Shown piece after piece: positions 8,394 through 17,574 of a stretch of DNA of 64,000 bases. Each line of letters starts with the position of its first letter. Positions within the stretch are counted from its first letter, which is position 1. The stretch covers positions 1,984,001-2,048,000 of the forward strand of contig NZ_CP094460.1 in NCBI RefSeq assembly GCF_022809715.1. Direction: 5' to 3'. This DNA is from Burkholderia pyrrocinia (GTDB lineage: Bacteria > Pseudomonadota > Gammaproteobacteria > Burkholderiales > Burkholderiaceae). The notes under the pieces were generated by a model that worked only from the letters and a program-made list of their open reading frames with translations, had not been told where the DNA came from and made no database searches. The position numbers were made by a program, and so were the translations under genes.

Positions 8394-9797
8394 TTGTCTT
8401 TCGTGATCGTCCTCGCCGCGCTGGCGTTCCTGATGTATGCCGCGTATCGCGGCTACAGCGTGATCCTGTTCGCGCCGATCGCCGCGCTCGGCGCGGTGCT
8501 CCTGACCGAACCCGCCGCCGTCGCACCGGTCTTCTCCGGCATCTTCATGGAGAAGATGGTCGGCTTCGTCAAACTGTATTTCCCGGTATTCATGCTCGGC
8601 GCGGTGTTCGGCAAGGTGATCGAACTGTCCGGGTTCTCCGAGTCGATCGTCCATGCGGCGATCCGCTACATCGGCCGCTCGCGCGCGAATGCGGTGATCG
8701 TCGCGGTGTGCGCGCTGCTCACCTATGGCGGCGTGTCGCTGTTCGTCGTGGTGTTCGCGGTCTATCCGTTCGCGGCCGAACTCTATCGCCAGAGCAACAT
8801 TCCGAAGCGGCTGATGCCCGGCGCGATCGCGCTCGGCGCGTTCTCGTTCACGATGGATTCGCTGCCCGGCACGCCGCAGATCCAGAACATCATCCCGACC
8901 ACGTTCTTCAAGACGACCGCGTGGGCCGCACCGGCACTCGGCACGATCGGCTCGCTGTTCATCGTCGTCGTCGGCCTCTCTTATCTGGAATGGCGCCGCC
9001 GCTCGGCGATGGCGAAGGGCGAAGGCTACGGCACGTCGCTCGTCAACGAGCCGGAGCGCGTCGAGGCGACGTCGCTGCCGCACCCGGCGCTCGCGATCCT
9101 GCCGCTGATCCTCGTCGGCGTGTCGAACTTCCTGTTCACAAAGCTGATCCCGCAGTGGTACGGCGCCGCGTCGTACACGGTCGCGCCGGACGTGCTGCCG
9201 GGCGTGCACACGCCGGTGACGACGTCGATCAAGACCGTCGTCGCGATCTGGTCGGTCGAGGCGGCACTGCTGCTCGGCATCGTGCTGGTCGTGCTGACCG
9301 CGTTCAATCGCGTCAGCGACCGCTTCGCGGCCGGCTCGAAAGCCGCCGTCGGCGGCGCACTGCTCGCCGCGATGAACACCGCGTCGGAATACGGCTTCGG
9401 CGGCGTGATCGCCGCACTGCCGGGCTTCCTGGTCGTCGGCGATGCGCTGAAGAGCATCCCGAACCCGCTCGTCAACGCGGCCGTGTCGGTCAGCTCGCTC
9501 GCCGGCATCACGGGCTCGGCGTCGGGCGGCATGAGCATCGCGCTCGCCGCGATGTCGGACCTGTTCATCAAGGGCGCGCAGGCAGCCAACATTCCGATGG
9601 ACGTGCTGCACCGGGTCGTCGCAATGGCGAGCGGCGGCATGGACACGCTGCCGCACAACGGCGCGGTCATCACGCTGCTCGCAGTCACGGGCCTCACGCA
9701 CCGCGAGTCGTATCGCGACATCTTCGCGGTCACCGTCATCAAGACGCTCGCGGTGTTCTTCGTGATCGCGGTGTACTACACGACGGGGCTCGTGTAA
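8394..9797 (+). CDS. GntP-family organic acid permease
   Basis: Inner-membrane transporter of the GntP family, 467 aa from the chosen start, with about 12 hydrophobic segments (the first at residues 2-35). Family members carry gluconate, D-beta-hydroxybutyrate and related hydroxy acids by proton symport. SFTMDSLPGTPQIQN and GSASGGMSIAL are conserved signature stretches. The frame is open from 8286, but a TTG at 8394 is preferred: AGGAG is 7 nt upstream, the first membrane span begins there, and the upstream ATG-like codons precede the sigma54 promoter at 8311-8326. Expression is therefore probably sigma54-dependent and driven by the divergent activator. The substrate cannot be fixed from sequence. 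Confidence 0.92.
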   Translation: MSFVIVLAALAFLMYAAYRGYSVILFAPIAALGAVLLTEPAAVAPVFSGIFMEKMVGFVKLYFPVFMLGAVFGKVIELSGFSESIVHAAIRYIGRSRANAVIVAVCALLTYGGVSLFVVVFAVYPFAAELYRQSNIPKRLMPGAIALGAFSFTMDSLPGTPQIQNIIPTTFFKTTAWAAPALGTIGSLFIVVVGLSYLEWRRRSAMAKGEGYGTSLVNEPERVEATSLPHPALAILPLILVGVSNFLFTKLIPQWYGAASYTVAPDVLPGVHTPVTTSIKTVVAIWSVEAALLLGIVLVVLTAFNRVSDRFAAGSKAAVGGALLAAMNTASEYGFGGVIAALPGFLVVGDALKSIPNPLVNAAVSVSSLAGITGSASGGMSIALAAMSDLFIKGAQAANIPMDVLHRVVAMASGGMDTLPHNGAVITLLAVTGLTHRESYRDIFAVTVIKTLAVFFVIAVYYTTGLV

Positions 9798-9808
9798 GTG
9801 CCTGCATG

Positions 9809-9831
9809 AGGCGGCGTCCCGTACGCCGCCT
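9809..9831 (+). terminator. Hairpin after the GntP permease
   Basis: AGGCGGCGT and ACGCCGCCT form a perfect 9-bp stem with a CCCGT loop, 11 nt after the stop codon. The T-tract is only TT, so it is a terminator candidate rather than a certain one. Confidence 0.6.
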
Positions 9832-9885
9832 TCCGGCCTGCCGCATCGCCGTGCAGGCCTCCGCAAGCCCGACTGGCCTGTCACG

Positions 9886-9937
9886 ATCGGACCGCATGCG
9901 AACCGGAATGGATTCCGGAGTTCGCATCCGGTCCGAT
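9886..9937. repeat. 52-bp imperfect palindrome
   Basis: The arms start ATCGGACCG and end CGGTCCGAT, are about 24-26 nt long, and match except for one base and a 2-nt bulge, around a GG centre. It lies between the permease and a small exported protein. It may be a second, bidirectional-type terminator or a dispersed palindromic element. Confidence 0.7.
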
Positions 9938-10118
9938 TTCATTTCCCCGCTCGCCGGAACCGGTCGGCTCCGCACCGCCGCGCGGCTCGCGTGGCGCCCC
10001 TCGCCCGTCACTCCCGTCAAGTCGACATCCGGCATCGCCCGCCACCGCCTGCCCATTGTTACCCGCAGCAAAACACTGCGTTGGGCGCGATCGCATTTTT
10101 CGCGCGCCCGCCCCGGCC

Positions 10119-10124
10119 TACACT
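10119..10124 (+). promoter_or_regulatory. Putative -10 box, TACACT
   Basis: TACACTGGT-N3-AACG occurs 70 bp upstream of the start of the small exported protein. The same string (TACACTGGT, then AACG) precedes the small ORF at 27890. No convincing -35 was identified. Confidence 0.4.
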
Positions 10125-10194
10125 GGTTCCAACGTCGCCCGGCGCTTCGACGAACGAAGCGCGGCGAATCATCGAAATCCTGGAGGTCCCGATC

Positions 10195-10446
10195 ATGAAG
10201 CGCCTGATCCAAGCCGTTGCCCTTGCCCTGGCCGTATCGGCCCCGCTCGCCGCGCAAGCGCAGTCGAACCAGCCGCTGACGCGCGCACAGGTCCACGCCG
10301 AAGTGAAGGCGCTCAAGCAGGCCGGCTTCCAGTCGAGCGACTGGTTCTATCCGGCCAGCATCGTTTCCGCCGAAGCGAAGATTGCCCGCGAGCACGACGC
10401 CGGATACGGCAGCGATCGCGGCGCGTCGTCGGAGTCGGGCCGGTAA
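10195..10446 (+). CDS. DUF4148-type small exported protein
   Basis: Protein of 83 aa. A signal peptide (MKRLIQAVALALAVSAPLAAQAQ, cleavage after AQA) leaves a mature part of about 60 aa. LTRAQVHAEVKALKQAGF matches the DUF4148 pattern, in which short periplasmic Burkholderiales proteins carry an L-T-R-x-x-V-x-x-E-L helix followed by a Tyr/Pro segment (WFYPASI). Function of the family is unknown; many paralogues occur per genome. GGAGGT at 10182-10187 lies 7 nt before the ATG. The gene is monocistronic and faces the thioredoxin-fold gene convergently. Confidence 0.85.
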   Translation: MKRLIQAVALALAVSAPLAAQAQSNQPLTRAQVHAEVKALKQAGFQSSDWFYPASIVSAEAKIAREHDAGYGSDRGASSESGR

Positions 10447-10485
10447 TCTATCGTCCGGCCCGCTCGACGATGTGCGCGTGCGTCG

Positions 10486-12081
10486 TTACGCCTTCACGGA
10501 CTGGATCAGCTTCGCGCACGCCGCTGCCTGCGGATCACTCCCGGGCAGCTTCCCGCATACGCCGTCGAACTGCTTCACGACCGACCGGACCGACGCATCG
10601 TGCGCACCGCCGCTGCGCCAGCGGTTCAATTGCGTGACGACCTTCGTCAATGCGCGCAGGTTCGCGCCATAGAACGCGTCCCGGGTCTTGTCGGCCTGCG
10701 CGAGCACACTCGCGGCAATCCCTTCGATACGCGCCGAGTCGTCCGGCGCCAGTTCGACCGCATTCGCAAAATAGGTCGCGCCCCAGCGCAGCTTCGTCGC
10801 CGGCCCGCTCGCCGAGTCGTATGCCTTGCGATACCAGTCGAGCGCCGCGGCCTTGTCGCCGCGCGCCTTCGCATTCGCGGCCAGCCCCGACATGAAGTAA
10901 TACGGCGTCGACGAACGCGGCAGCTCGGCCTTCAGCAATGCATCCGACTCGTCGTACAGCCCCGCGTCGGTCAGCGTGTCCGCGCCTTCGCTGACGAGTG
11001 CCTGCCGTTCATACGCATTCGCGGCGCCCTGCACCGACGCGGCAATCTGCTTGCGCGCGGTGTCGGCCAGCGCCGGCGCAGCGAGCGGCGCGCCCTTGCG
11101 CGCGTCGCCGCGCGCAAGCAGCACGCGGCCGTGCAGCGCCATCAGCTTGTCGATCGACGACAGCGTGGTGTCGGTCGACAAGCGCGCGAGCGCCGTGTCG
11201 TACGCGCCGCGCAATTTCGCGCGCTGCGCGTCGTCGCCGCCGAGATACGCGACCACGCGTGCAGGCGCCGCGACCAGCACGTCGGAATCGGCCCGCGCCA
11301 GCGCGGGATCGTGCAGCACCGCGCGCAGCGAATCGGCGAGCGCCGCCTTGTCGAGCGCGCCGGCCTGCGCCGGATCGTCCGACGCGGCGACCACCGCCGA
11401 CTTCAGCGCGAAACGCGCCGATTCGGCCTTCGCGCCGGCCGCCCGCGCGCGTTGCGCGAGCGACTGCAGCGTCTCGGCGACACGATCGGCCGGCACCGGC
11501 AGTGCGCCGTCGGTGTCCCACGAATAGTCGGCCAGCAGGCGCCATTCGTCCGGCGTCAGCGACGCGCCGTTCTTCAGCGCAGTCGCGAGCGTCTGCCGCA
11601 CCGGATGCGCGGCCGTCATCCCGAGCGACAGCGCCTGCATGTAGCGGTCGAGATCGGCCTCGCCCGGCAGCCGCGTCACTTCGGTGCCGTCGGGGCGGAA
11701 CAGGATCATCGTCGGATAGCCGTGCACCTTGAAACGCTCGCCGAGCTTCTGCGCGCTTTCGGTATCGCCGTCGAGATACACGGGCACGAAAAACGACGAG
11801 CGGGTCTTGAATGCCTGCTGGCTGAAGATGGTCGACTTCACCTGGTTGCACGACGGGCACCACACCGCGCCCCAGTACAGCAGCAGCGGCTTGCCGGTGC
11901 GCTTCGCCAGCGCGAATGCGGCATCGACATCGCCGTGCTGCCACGCGATGCCGGGCGGCAGATGCGCGCCTTCGGGCGACGCGCTCGCCACCGCGGCGCC
12001 CGAAGGCGCGGCAGCGGCAAACGCCGCGCCCGCGGCGGCGAACAGGCAGGCGGCAGTCAGATTCCGGAGAGCGGTTTTCAT
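10486..12081 (-). CDS. Periplasmic thioredoxin-fold protein with TPR-like C-terminal half
   Basis: Protein of 531 aa. A signal peptide (cleavage about residue 22-25) is followed by a thioredoxin fold at about 45-155, with active site WCPSC in the segment YWGAVWCPSCNQVK, and the cis-proline region HGYPTMILF. The remaining 370 residues are helical and alanine-rich, with spacing suggestive of TPR-like repeats (for example AALDWYRKAYDSASGPA). DsbD-gamma-like and thioredoxin-7 domains of this type reduce or isomerise disulfides in exported proteins. The partner is unknown. The ATG at 12081 begins the signal peptide. It is monocistronic. Confidence 0.85.
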   Translation of the reverse strand: MKTALRNLTAACLFAAAGAAFAAAAPSGAAVASASPEGAHLPPGIAWQHGDVDAAFALAKRTGKPLLLYWGAVWCPSCNQVKSTIFSQQAFKTRSSFFVPVYLDGDTESAQKLGERFKVHGYPTMILFRPDGTEVTRLPGEADLDRYMQALSLGMTAAHPVRQTLATALKNGASLTPDEWRLLADYSWDTDGALPVPADRVAETLQSLAQRARAAGAKAESARFALKSAVVAASDDPAQAGALDKAALADSLRAVLHDPALARADSDVLVAAPARVVAYLGGDDAQRAKLRGAYDTALARLSTDTTLSSIDKLMALHGRVLLARGDARKGAPLAAPALADTARKQIAASVQGAANAYERQALVSEGADTLTDAGLYDESDALLKAELPRSSTPYYFMSGLAANAKARGDKAAALDWYRKAYDSASGPATKLRWGATYFANAVELAPDDSARIEGIAASVLAQADKTRDAFYGANLRALTKVVTQLNRWRSGGAHDASVRSVVKQFDGVCGKLPGSDPQAAACAKLIQSVKA

Positions 12082-12377
12082 CGAGGCAGGTTCCGTTGAA
12101 AGAGACGGTTGCGGGAAGATGTGTCGTGCGAAACGATGACCATGAAGCGATGTTCATGAAACGATGAAGCGCACCGACGTGCGGCGAGACGCACGCCGGA
12201 ATGCGGCGGCGCATGGCACGCGCATCGACGCGAAAAAAGCGCACGCCGGCCGAAGCGACCGGCAAATCGATCAACGATACGACCGGCGCAGCCTGCGGAA
12301 AACGAACGAATTCTCGAATGAATATGACGCGCGGCACCGTGGCCACGCGTTTCGTCACGCCCGCGCCGGCCGGCCGT

Positions 12378-12878
12378 TCACTGCCGGCGCTTGATCCGCG
12401 CCATGTGATACACGGCCGCATGCGCGCCGTCGCGCAATGCATAGCCCGGCGATTCGCCTTCGATCCGGAAACCGTGCTTCTCGTAGAGTGCGATTGCCGC
12501 GCGGTTGTCGGTGAACACGGTCAACTCGAGACGCGTGATGTTCAGCCAGTTTTCCGCGAGATCGATCGCGGCCGCGAGCAGCCGGCTGCCGACGCCGCGC
12601 CCGTGACGGGCCGCGTCGACCATCATGCCGAGCCCCGCCGCATGGCGCCGGCGCGGATTCGGCTCGGGATGCAGGCCGAGGTGGCCGACCACCGCACCGT
12701 CGATTTCGGCGACGAGGCTCACGCCGCGCTCGCGCGCGTTTTCGAGCCGCTGCTGCCATTTCTCGAGCGACGGAAACGGATGCTGCAACGTATTCATGTA
12801 CACCGCGGGATGGGCGGCGATCTGCCGGATCGCGTCGACGTCGTGCGTCTCGCTGTGCCGGATCTTGATGTCGGTCAT
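12378..12878 (-). CDS. yhhY: YhhY-like GNAT N-acetyltransferase
   Basis: GNAT acetyltransferase of 166 aa that resembles E. coli YhhY along its full length: the N-terminus IRHSETHDVDAIRQI, the HPAVYMNTLQHPFPS segment, acetyl-CoA loop HGRGVGSRLL (about 92-101), and ELTVFTDNRAAIALYEKHGF near the end. YhhY acetylates amino acids such as phenylalanine and methionine, so a similar role in the cytoplasm is plausible. The frame continues upstream to 13160, but the ATG at 12878 aligns with the family start. The gene is divergent from phospholipase C. Confidence 0.85.
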   Translation of the reverse strand: MTDIKIRHSETHDVDAIRQIAAHPAVYMNTLQHPFPSLEKWQQRLENARERGVSLVAEIDGAVVGHLGLHPEPNPRRRHAAGLGMMVDAARHGRGVGSRLLAAAIDLAENWLNITRLELTVFTDNRAAIALYEKHGFRIEGESPGYALRDGAHAAVYHMARIKRRQ

Positions 12879-13464
12879 GGGTGGGCCGGTCCGAAAAGTC
12901 GCGCCGGCGGCGCGGACTGCGCACACGCGCAGCAACGTTTCGAGCTTAGCCGATTTCATGCATTTGAAACATGGGCGACACGTCGTCGCGCGATGCCGTT
13001 GTATCTGCAACGACACACGATCACGCCGCAGGCTGCGATTCGGAAAAATATGACCGGTTCCGCACGCGGCGATCGGTAATTCCTTACCCGCTTCCGCCAC
13101 GCATCGCACCCGGAATAATCGTTGCGCACACAACGTCACGCGCACGACATGCGATGTCATCTCTTCATCACGTCGACGTCATGTCGGCTCCCTAGACTGG
13201 GCGCCGCCCAGCCCGGCATGCGCCGGGCCGGTGTGTGCCGACGTCCTGCCCGCGCATCACGAGCGCGCGGCGCGCAGGACCGCGACGACGGCCGATGCAT
13301 CCGCGACACCGCTCGACGCCACACGTCGCGCGATGCGCGCAGCTCCGCCACGCGCGGCCGACGTACTCGCACGCACACGCGTCGCGGATCGTCCCAAGGG
13401 GACGACGCACGGGCGCATCCAGACGAAGTCACGAACGCTCCCACCATCACAGGATCCGAACGCC
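12879..13464. other. Divergent intergenic region, yhhY / phospholipase C
   Basis: About 590 bp with no supported gene. It must hold promoters in both directions. A possible Pho-box-like arrangement at 13154-13198 faces the phospholipase gene, leaving a leader of about 265 nt. Several ORFs in this region are only G+C-driven open frames. Confidence 0.5.
13154..13198 (+). promoter_or_regulatory. Possible PhoB site and -10 box upstream of phospholipase C
   Basis: ATGTCAT at 13154-13160 and ACGTCAT at 13176-13182 are 22 bp apart, twice the 11-bp Pho box repeat. The intervening unit matches poorly. TAGACT at 13193-13198 could be the -10. Phosphate-starvation control of secreted phospholipases is common, but this site is weak. 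Confidence 0.3.
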
Positions 13465-15822
13465 ATGACGTCACGCCGCAAATTCCTTCAGCAGACCGCC
13501 ACTTCCGGCCTCGCCGCCGCCGCGCTGTCCGCGTTTCCGCCGAGCATCCGCCGCGCGCTCGCCATTCCCGCATTTCACGAAACGGGGACCATCAAGGACG
13601 TCAAGCACGTCGTGCTGCTGATGATGGAGAATCGCGCATTCGACAGCTACTTCGGCACGTTCAAGGGCGTGCGCGGCTACGGCGACCGCTTCGCGGTGCC
13701 GTCGCCGAACGGCCGCGACGTGTTCTACCAGACGTACACGAAGGCGACGCCCGCCACGACCTGCACGCCGTATCACCTGGACGCGAGCCAGGGCAACGCG
13801 CAGCGCGCGGGCGGCACGCCGCACGCGTGGGCCGATGCGCAGGCCGCATGGGATCACGGCCGGATGAACCGCTGGCCCGATGCGAAAACGCCGCTGTCGA
13901 TGGGCTATTACGACGCGGCGGAAGTGCCGTTCCAGCGCGCGCTCGCCGATGCGTTCACGCTGTGCGACCACTACCACTGCGGGATGCACACCGGCACGAT
14001 CGCGAACCGCCTGTTCTACTGGAGCGGCACCAACGGCCCGAACGGCATCAGCCCGGCCGACGGCAGCCGCGTAAAGATCGCCGCGCTGAACAACCAGTTC
14101 AACGGCGGCAACGACATCGGCCCGTCGAGCCAGGGCTGGACCTGGACGACCTATGCCGACCGGCTGCAGCAGGCCGGCGTGAACTGGAAGGTCTACCAGA
14201 GCCTGATCGACAATTTCGGCTGCAACGAGATGATGAGCTTCCGCCACTGGCGCGCGGCGATCGAGCAGATGCCGGCCGCGCGCCGGCCCTCGTACGTCGC
14301 GTCGACGGACATCACGCAGCCCGTGACGGCGGCCGGCGCGTTCTACGATCCGGCGATCGACGATCCGCTGAGCCCGCTCGCGAAGGGCTTCGGCAACACG
14401 ATGCCGTACGGCTTTCTCGAATCATTCCGCGACGACATCCGCAACGGCAAGCTGCCGGAAGTGTCGTGGATCATCCCGCCGTCCGCGTACAGCGAACACC
14501 CGGGACCGTCGAGCCCCGCGCAGGGCGGCTGGTACGTGCAGGCCGTGCTCGATGCGCTGACGGCGAACCCGGAGGTGTGGAGCAAGACGGTGCTGCTGGT
14601 CAACTTCGACGAGAACGACGGCTTCTTCGACCACATGCCGTCGCCGGCCGTGCCGTCGCGCAACGCCGACGGCACGCTCGCGGGCGGCCATACGCTGCGG
14701 GACGCCGACGTCGCCGTCGAATACCACGACTTCGCGCCGGCCACGTCGAGCCAGCCGGCGGCGGACGGCCGCCCGTACGGCCCGGGCCCGCGCGTGCCGA
14801 TGTGGGTCGTGTCGCCGTGGAGCCGCGGCGGCTGGGTCAATTCGCAGGTGTTCGACCATACGTCGACGCTGCTCTTCCTCGAGAAGCGCTTCGGTGTTGC
14901 CGAACCGCAGATCAGCGCGTATCGCCGCGCGGTGTGCGGCGACCTGACGAGCGCGTTCAACTTCCGCTCGCCGAACAACGAGCCGCTGCCGACGCTCGCG
15001 GGCCATACGACGAAAAGCCAGGTCGACGCGCTGAGCGCCGCGCAGCAGGCTGCGCCGAAGATCGTGCCGCCGGCCGCGCCGGCGCTGCCCGCGCAGGCCA
15101 CCGGCGTGCGCCCGTCGCGCGCGCTGCCGTACGAGCTGCATGCGAGCGCGCGCACCGATGCCGGCACCGGCACGGTCACGCTGAAGTTCGCGAACACGGG
15201 CCGCGCCGCCGCCGTGTTTCACGTCTATGACAAGCTGCACCTCGACCGCCTGCCGCGGCGCTACGTCGTCGAGCCGGGCAAGACACTGCACGGCGACTGG
15301 GCCGCGCGCGCCGACAACGGCGGCAAATACGACCTGTGGGTGCTCGGCCCGAACGGCTATCACCGCCGCTTCACCGGCGACCTGAGCCGCCTGGCCGGCG
15401 CCCGCGCGCCTCGTCCGGAAGTTCGCGTCGGCTATGCGGGCGCGAGCGGCAACCTCCACCTGCGGCTGCGCAACGACGGCGGCGGCACGGTGCGCTTCAC
15501 GGTGAAGTCGAACCAGGTCTACGGGCCGCTGCCCGGCCGCGGCGCGAACGACGATCGCGGTCATGGCCACGGCAACGAGGGCGGCAACAACCAGGGCCAC
15601 TATTACGGCAATGGCAACGGCACGGACACCACGTGGACCGTCACGGTGCACGCCGGCGACCAGTCCGAGCTGCACTGGAAGCTCGATTCGACCGGCCACT
15701 GGTACGACTTCATCGTCACCGCCGACAGCGACGCGAGCTTCTCGCGCCGCGTGGCCGGCCGCGTCGAAACGGGCCGCCACTCGGTCAGCGACCCGGCGAT
15801 GGGGCTGGCCGACCGCTTCTGA
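13465..15822 (+). CDS. Tat-secreted phospholipase C
   Basis: Phosphocholine-preferring phospholipase C (acid-phosphatase-like superfamily), 785 aa. A twin-arginine signal (MTSRRKFLQQTATSGLAAAALS) is followed by the catalytic domain at about 45-520: HVVLLMMENRAFDSYFGTF contains the metal/nucleophile segment, with further conserved stretches DHYHCGMHTGT, NFDENDGFFDHM and FDHTSTLLFLEKRFG. Two copies of the family C-terminal domain follow (about 550-640 and 650-760). The second carries an insertion rich in Gly, His and Asn (about 690-715) not expected in the family. The enzyme would hydrolyse phospholipid head groups outside the cell. ATG 13465 is chosen for the Tat motif; AGGA lies upstream. The frame is open from 13231 without similarity. 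Confidence 0.95.
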   Translation: MTSRRKFLQQTATSGLAAAALSAFPPSIRRALAIPAFHETGTIKDVKHVVLLMMENRAFDSYFGTFKGVRGYGDRFAVPSPNGRDVFYQTYTKATPATTCTPYHLDASQGNAQRAGGTPHAWADAQAAWDHGRMNRWPDAKTPLSMGYYDAAEVPFQRALADAFTLCDHYHCGMHTGTIANRLFYWSGTNGPNGISPADGSRVKIAALNNQFNGGNDIGPSSQGWTWTTYADRLQQAGVNWKVYQSLIDNFGCNEMMSFRHWRAAIEQMPAARRPSYVASTDITQPVTAAGAFYDPAIDDPLSPLAKGFGNTMPYGFLESFRDDIRNGKLPEVSWIIPPSAYSEHPGPSSPAQGGWYVQAVLDALTANPEVWSKTVLLVNFDENDGFFDHMPSPAVPSRNADGTLAGGHTLRDADVAVEYHDFAPATSSQPAADGRPYGPGPRVPMWVVSPWSRGGWVNSQVFDHTSTLLFLEKRFGVAEPQISAYRRAVCGDLTSAFNFRSPNNEPLPTLAGHTTKSQVDALSAAQQAAPKIVPPAAPALPAQATGVRPSRALPYELHASARTDAGTGTVTLKFANTGRAAAVFHVYDKLHLDRLPRRYVVEPGKTLHGDWAARADNGGKYDLWVLGPNGYHRRFTGDLSRLAGARAPRPEVRVGYAGASGNLHLRLRNDGGGTVRFTVKSNQVYGPLPGRGANDDRGHGHGNEGGNNQGHYYGNGNGTDTTWTVTVHAGDQSELHWKLDSTGHWYDFIVTADSDASFSRRVAGRVETGRHSVSDPAMGLADRF

Positions 15823-16100
15823 CGCCGCCGCGGCGATGCGGCGACGCGTGTTGCACCGCGTGTCGCCGCCCGCGCAGGCCCGGCCAAGAATGCCGGTGAG
15901 GCGCCGGCCGCGGCCGCGCGCGATCGGGCTGAAACGCCCGCCCGGCGCGGGTCAAACATCAGAAGGATGTGCGGTACAACCCTCATTTCGCCCCAACGAA
16001 AATGCTCCGTGTCGCGGCCCGTTCGCGTTAAACTGCGACAAGCTGTATTCAACAAACGCATCTTCGCCGTTACGGCACCCACGACACGAGGATAGGTTCG

Positions 16101-16370
16101 ATGCGCACAACCGGCTCATCCGGGGCAATGACCCTGCTCACCGAACACGACGCGACCGACGGCCGCCAACTGCGTTCGCTCCGGCTCGAAGCAACCGGCG
16201 ACGGCAAGAGCGTGCTGCTGATCGAGATCGACGAACGCAAGCCCGGCATCCACCGCGAGGTCCGCTACGAGATCACGCCGGCCGAACTGATCGCGGCGAT
16301 CCGCTCGCACGGCGCCGAGCTGCCCGGCGAAAACCATGGCGCCGCGTCGCTCGCCCGTACCCCCTCCTGA
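16101..16370 (+). CDS. Small hypothetical protein
   Basis: Protein of 89 aa with no recognised family. It has no signal peptide or membrane span. The core (about 20-70) alternates strands and helices: RQLRSLRLEATGDGKS, then VLLIEIDERKPGIHREVRYE and a helix ELIAAIRSHGAEL. AGGAT lies about 8 nt before the ATG. A hairpin at 16379-16408 closes the gene. Codon usage matches neighbours, which supports it as real. Confidence 0.7.
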   Translation: MRTTGSSGAMTLLTEHDATDGRQLRSLRLEATGDGKSVLLIEIDERKPGIHREVRYEITPAELIAAIRSHGAELPGENHGAASLARTPS

Positions 16371-16378
16371 TTTCGCAC

Positions 16379-16408
16379 GGTGAGCCGCGCGCAACGCGCC
16401 GGCTCACC
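16379..16408 (+). terminator. Hairpin after the small ORF
   Basis: GGTGAGCCG and CGGCTCACC form a perfect 9-bp stem around CGCGCAACGCGC, which can pair further. There is no T-tract. Its CTCACC is part of the stem and is not a copy of the 23-bp-array element. Confidence 0.5.
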
Positions 16409-16524
16409 GGCATTCCCCTGCCGCCGTCAGGCGCTTTGCGTCATTCCCGCCGCTGCCTTGAAAATGGCCGATAATCGGCCCATCTGCGTTTCCTGCCCAC
16501 GCATTTCCTTTTCGGCCTGCCGTC

Positions 16525-17520
16525 ATGCTCCTCCGTGACCTCGTCGCCCAGTACGGGCCGCTTCTCGTGTTCGCCAACGTGCTCGCGGCGGCCATCGGCT
16601 TGCCGGTGCCCGCGATGCCGACGCTCGTGCTGTTCGGCGCGATGTCCGCGATGCATCCGGCGATGATCGGCTCGCAGCTCGTCACGGTGGTCGCGCTGTC
16701 GGTGCTCGGCGCACTGATCGGCGACACCGTCTGGTACGTCGCCGGGCGGCGTTACGGCGGCACGACGCTGAAGACGATCTGCCGGCTGTCGCTGTCGCGC
16801 GATACCTGTGTAAGAAAGACCGAGCGCTTCTTCGGCCGCTACGGCGTGCGCGTGCTCGCCGTCGCGCGCTTCATTCCCGGGCTGTCGCTCGTATCGGTGC
16901 CGATGGCCGGCGCGCTCGGCACGCGCTATCGCACGTTCGCCGGCTACGACGCGCTCGGCGCCGCGGTCTGGACGATCGTCGGACTGGTGGCCGGAATCGT
17001 GTTCTACCGGCAGATCGACTGGCTGTTCGCCGGCGCGAGCCACCTCGGCCGCGCGGTGCTGCTGGTCATCGTCGCGCTGCTGGCGATCTATGCGGCCGTG
17101 CGCTGGATGCGCCGCCGCGCGCTGATCCGCCAGCTCGCGAACGCACGGATCGGCGTCGACGAACTCGACCTGCTGCTGCGCGACGCCACCGCACCGGTGG
17201 TGCTCGACGTGCGCTCGCCCGAGCACCGCAAGCTCGACCCGTTCACGATTCCCGGTGCGCAGTTCGCCGACGAGCGGCAGATCGGCGACATCGCCGCGCG
17301 CTATCCGCTCACGCAGAAGTTCGTCGTGTTCTGCTCGTGTCCGAACGAAGTGACGGCCGCGCTGATGGCGAAGCGCCTGCTCGACGCAGGCTTCACCGAT
17401 GCGCTCGCGCTGCGCGGCGGCCTCGACGCATGGCGCGATACGGGCCGCCAGCTCACGTCGCTCGCGGAAGAGATGCCCGTCGCGAACGATCCGGTCGCGG
17501 GGTTGCACAAGCCGGCCTGA
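16525..17520 (+). CDS. DedA-family membrane protein fused to a rhodanese domain
   Basis: Fusion protein of 331 aa. The N-terminal half (about 1-200) is a DedA/SNARE-associated domain with about five membrane segments and the motif FFGRYGVRVLAVARFIPGL; DedA proteins take part in lipid (undecaprenyl phosphate or phospholipid) flipping. The C-terminal part (about 205-320) is a cytoplasmic rhodanese domain with VVLDVRSPEHRK and the cysteine loop FCSCPNEVTAA, then LRGGLDAWRDTG. The active-site Cys is present, so sulfurtransferase activity is possible. The gene is convergent with the OprD porin, 54 nt apart. Confidence 0.92.
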   Translation: MLLRDLVAQYGPLLVFANVLAAAIGLPVPAMPTLVLFGAMSAMHPAMIGSQLVTVVALSVLGALIGDTVWYVAGRRYGGTTLKTICRLSLSRDTCVRKTERFFGRYGVRVLAVARFIPGLSLVSVPMAGALGTRYRTFAGYDALGAAVWTIVGLVAGIVFYRQIDWLFAGASHLGRAVLLVIVALLAIYAAVRWMRRRALIRQLANARIGVDELDLLLRDATAPVVLDVRSPEHRKLDPFTIPGAQFADERQIGDIAARYPLTQKFVVFCSCPNEVTAALMAKRLLDAGFTDALALRGGLDAWRDTGRQLTSLAEEMPVANDPVAGLHKPA

Positions 17521-17574
17521 TCGCACTGCTCGCAGGCCGGCCGCGCGATGCGGGGGACGTGCGCCCCCCTTCGA

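Noticed and set aside
12879..13160. N-terminal extension of the YhhY-like acetyltransferase
   Set aside because: The family start aligns with ATG 12878, and the extension has no similarity and covers the probable promoter region.
16379..16408. Further copy of the CTCACC element
   Set aside because: CTCACC here is one arm of a terminator-like hairpin, and CTCCCG is not found 12 nt before it.
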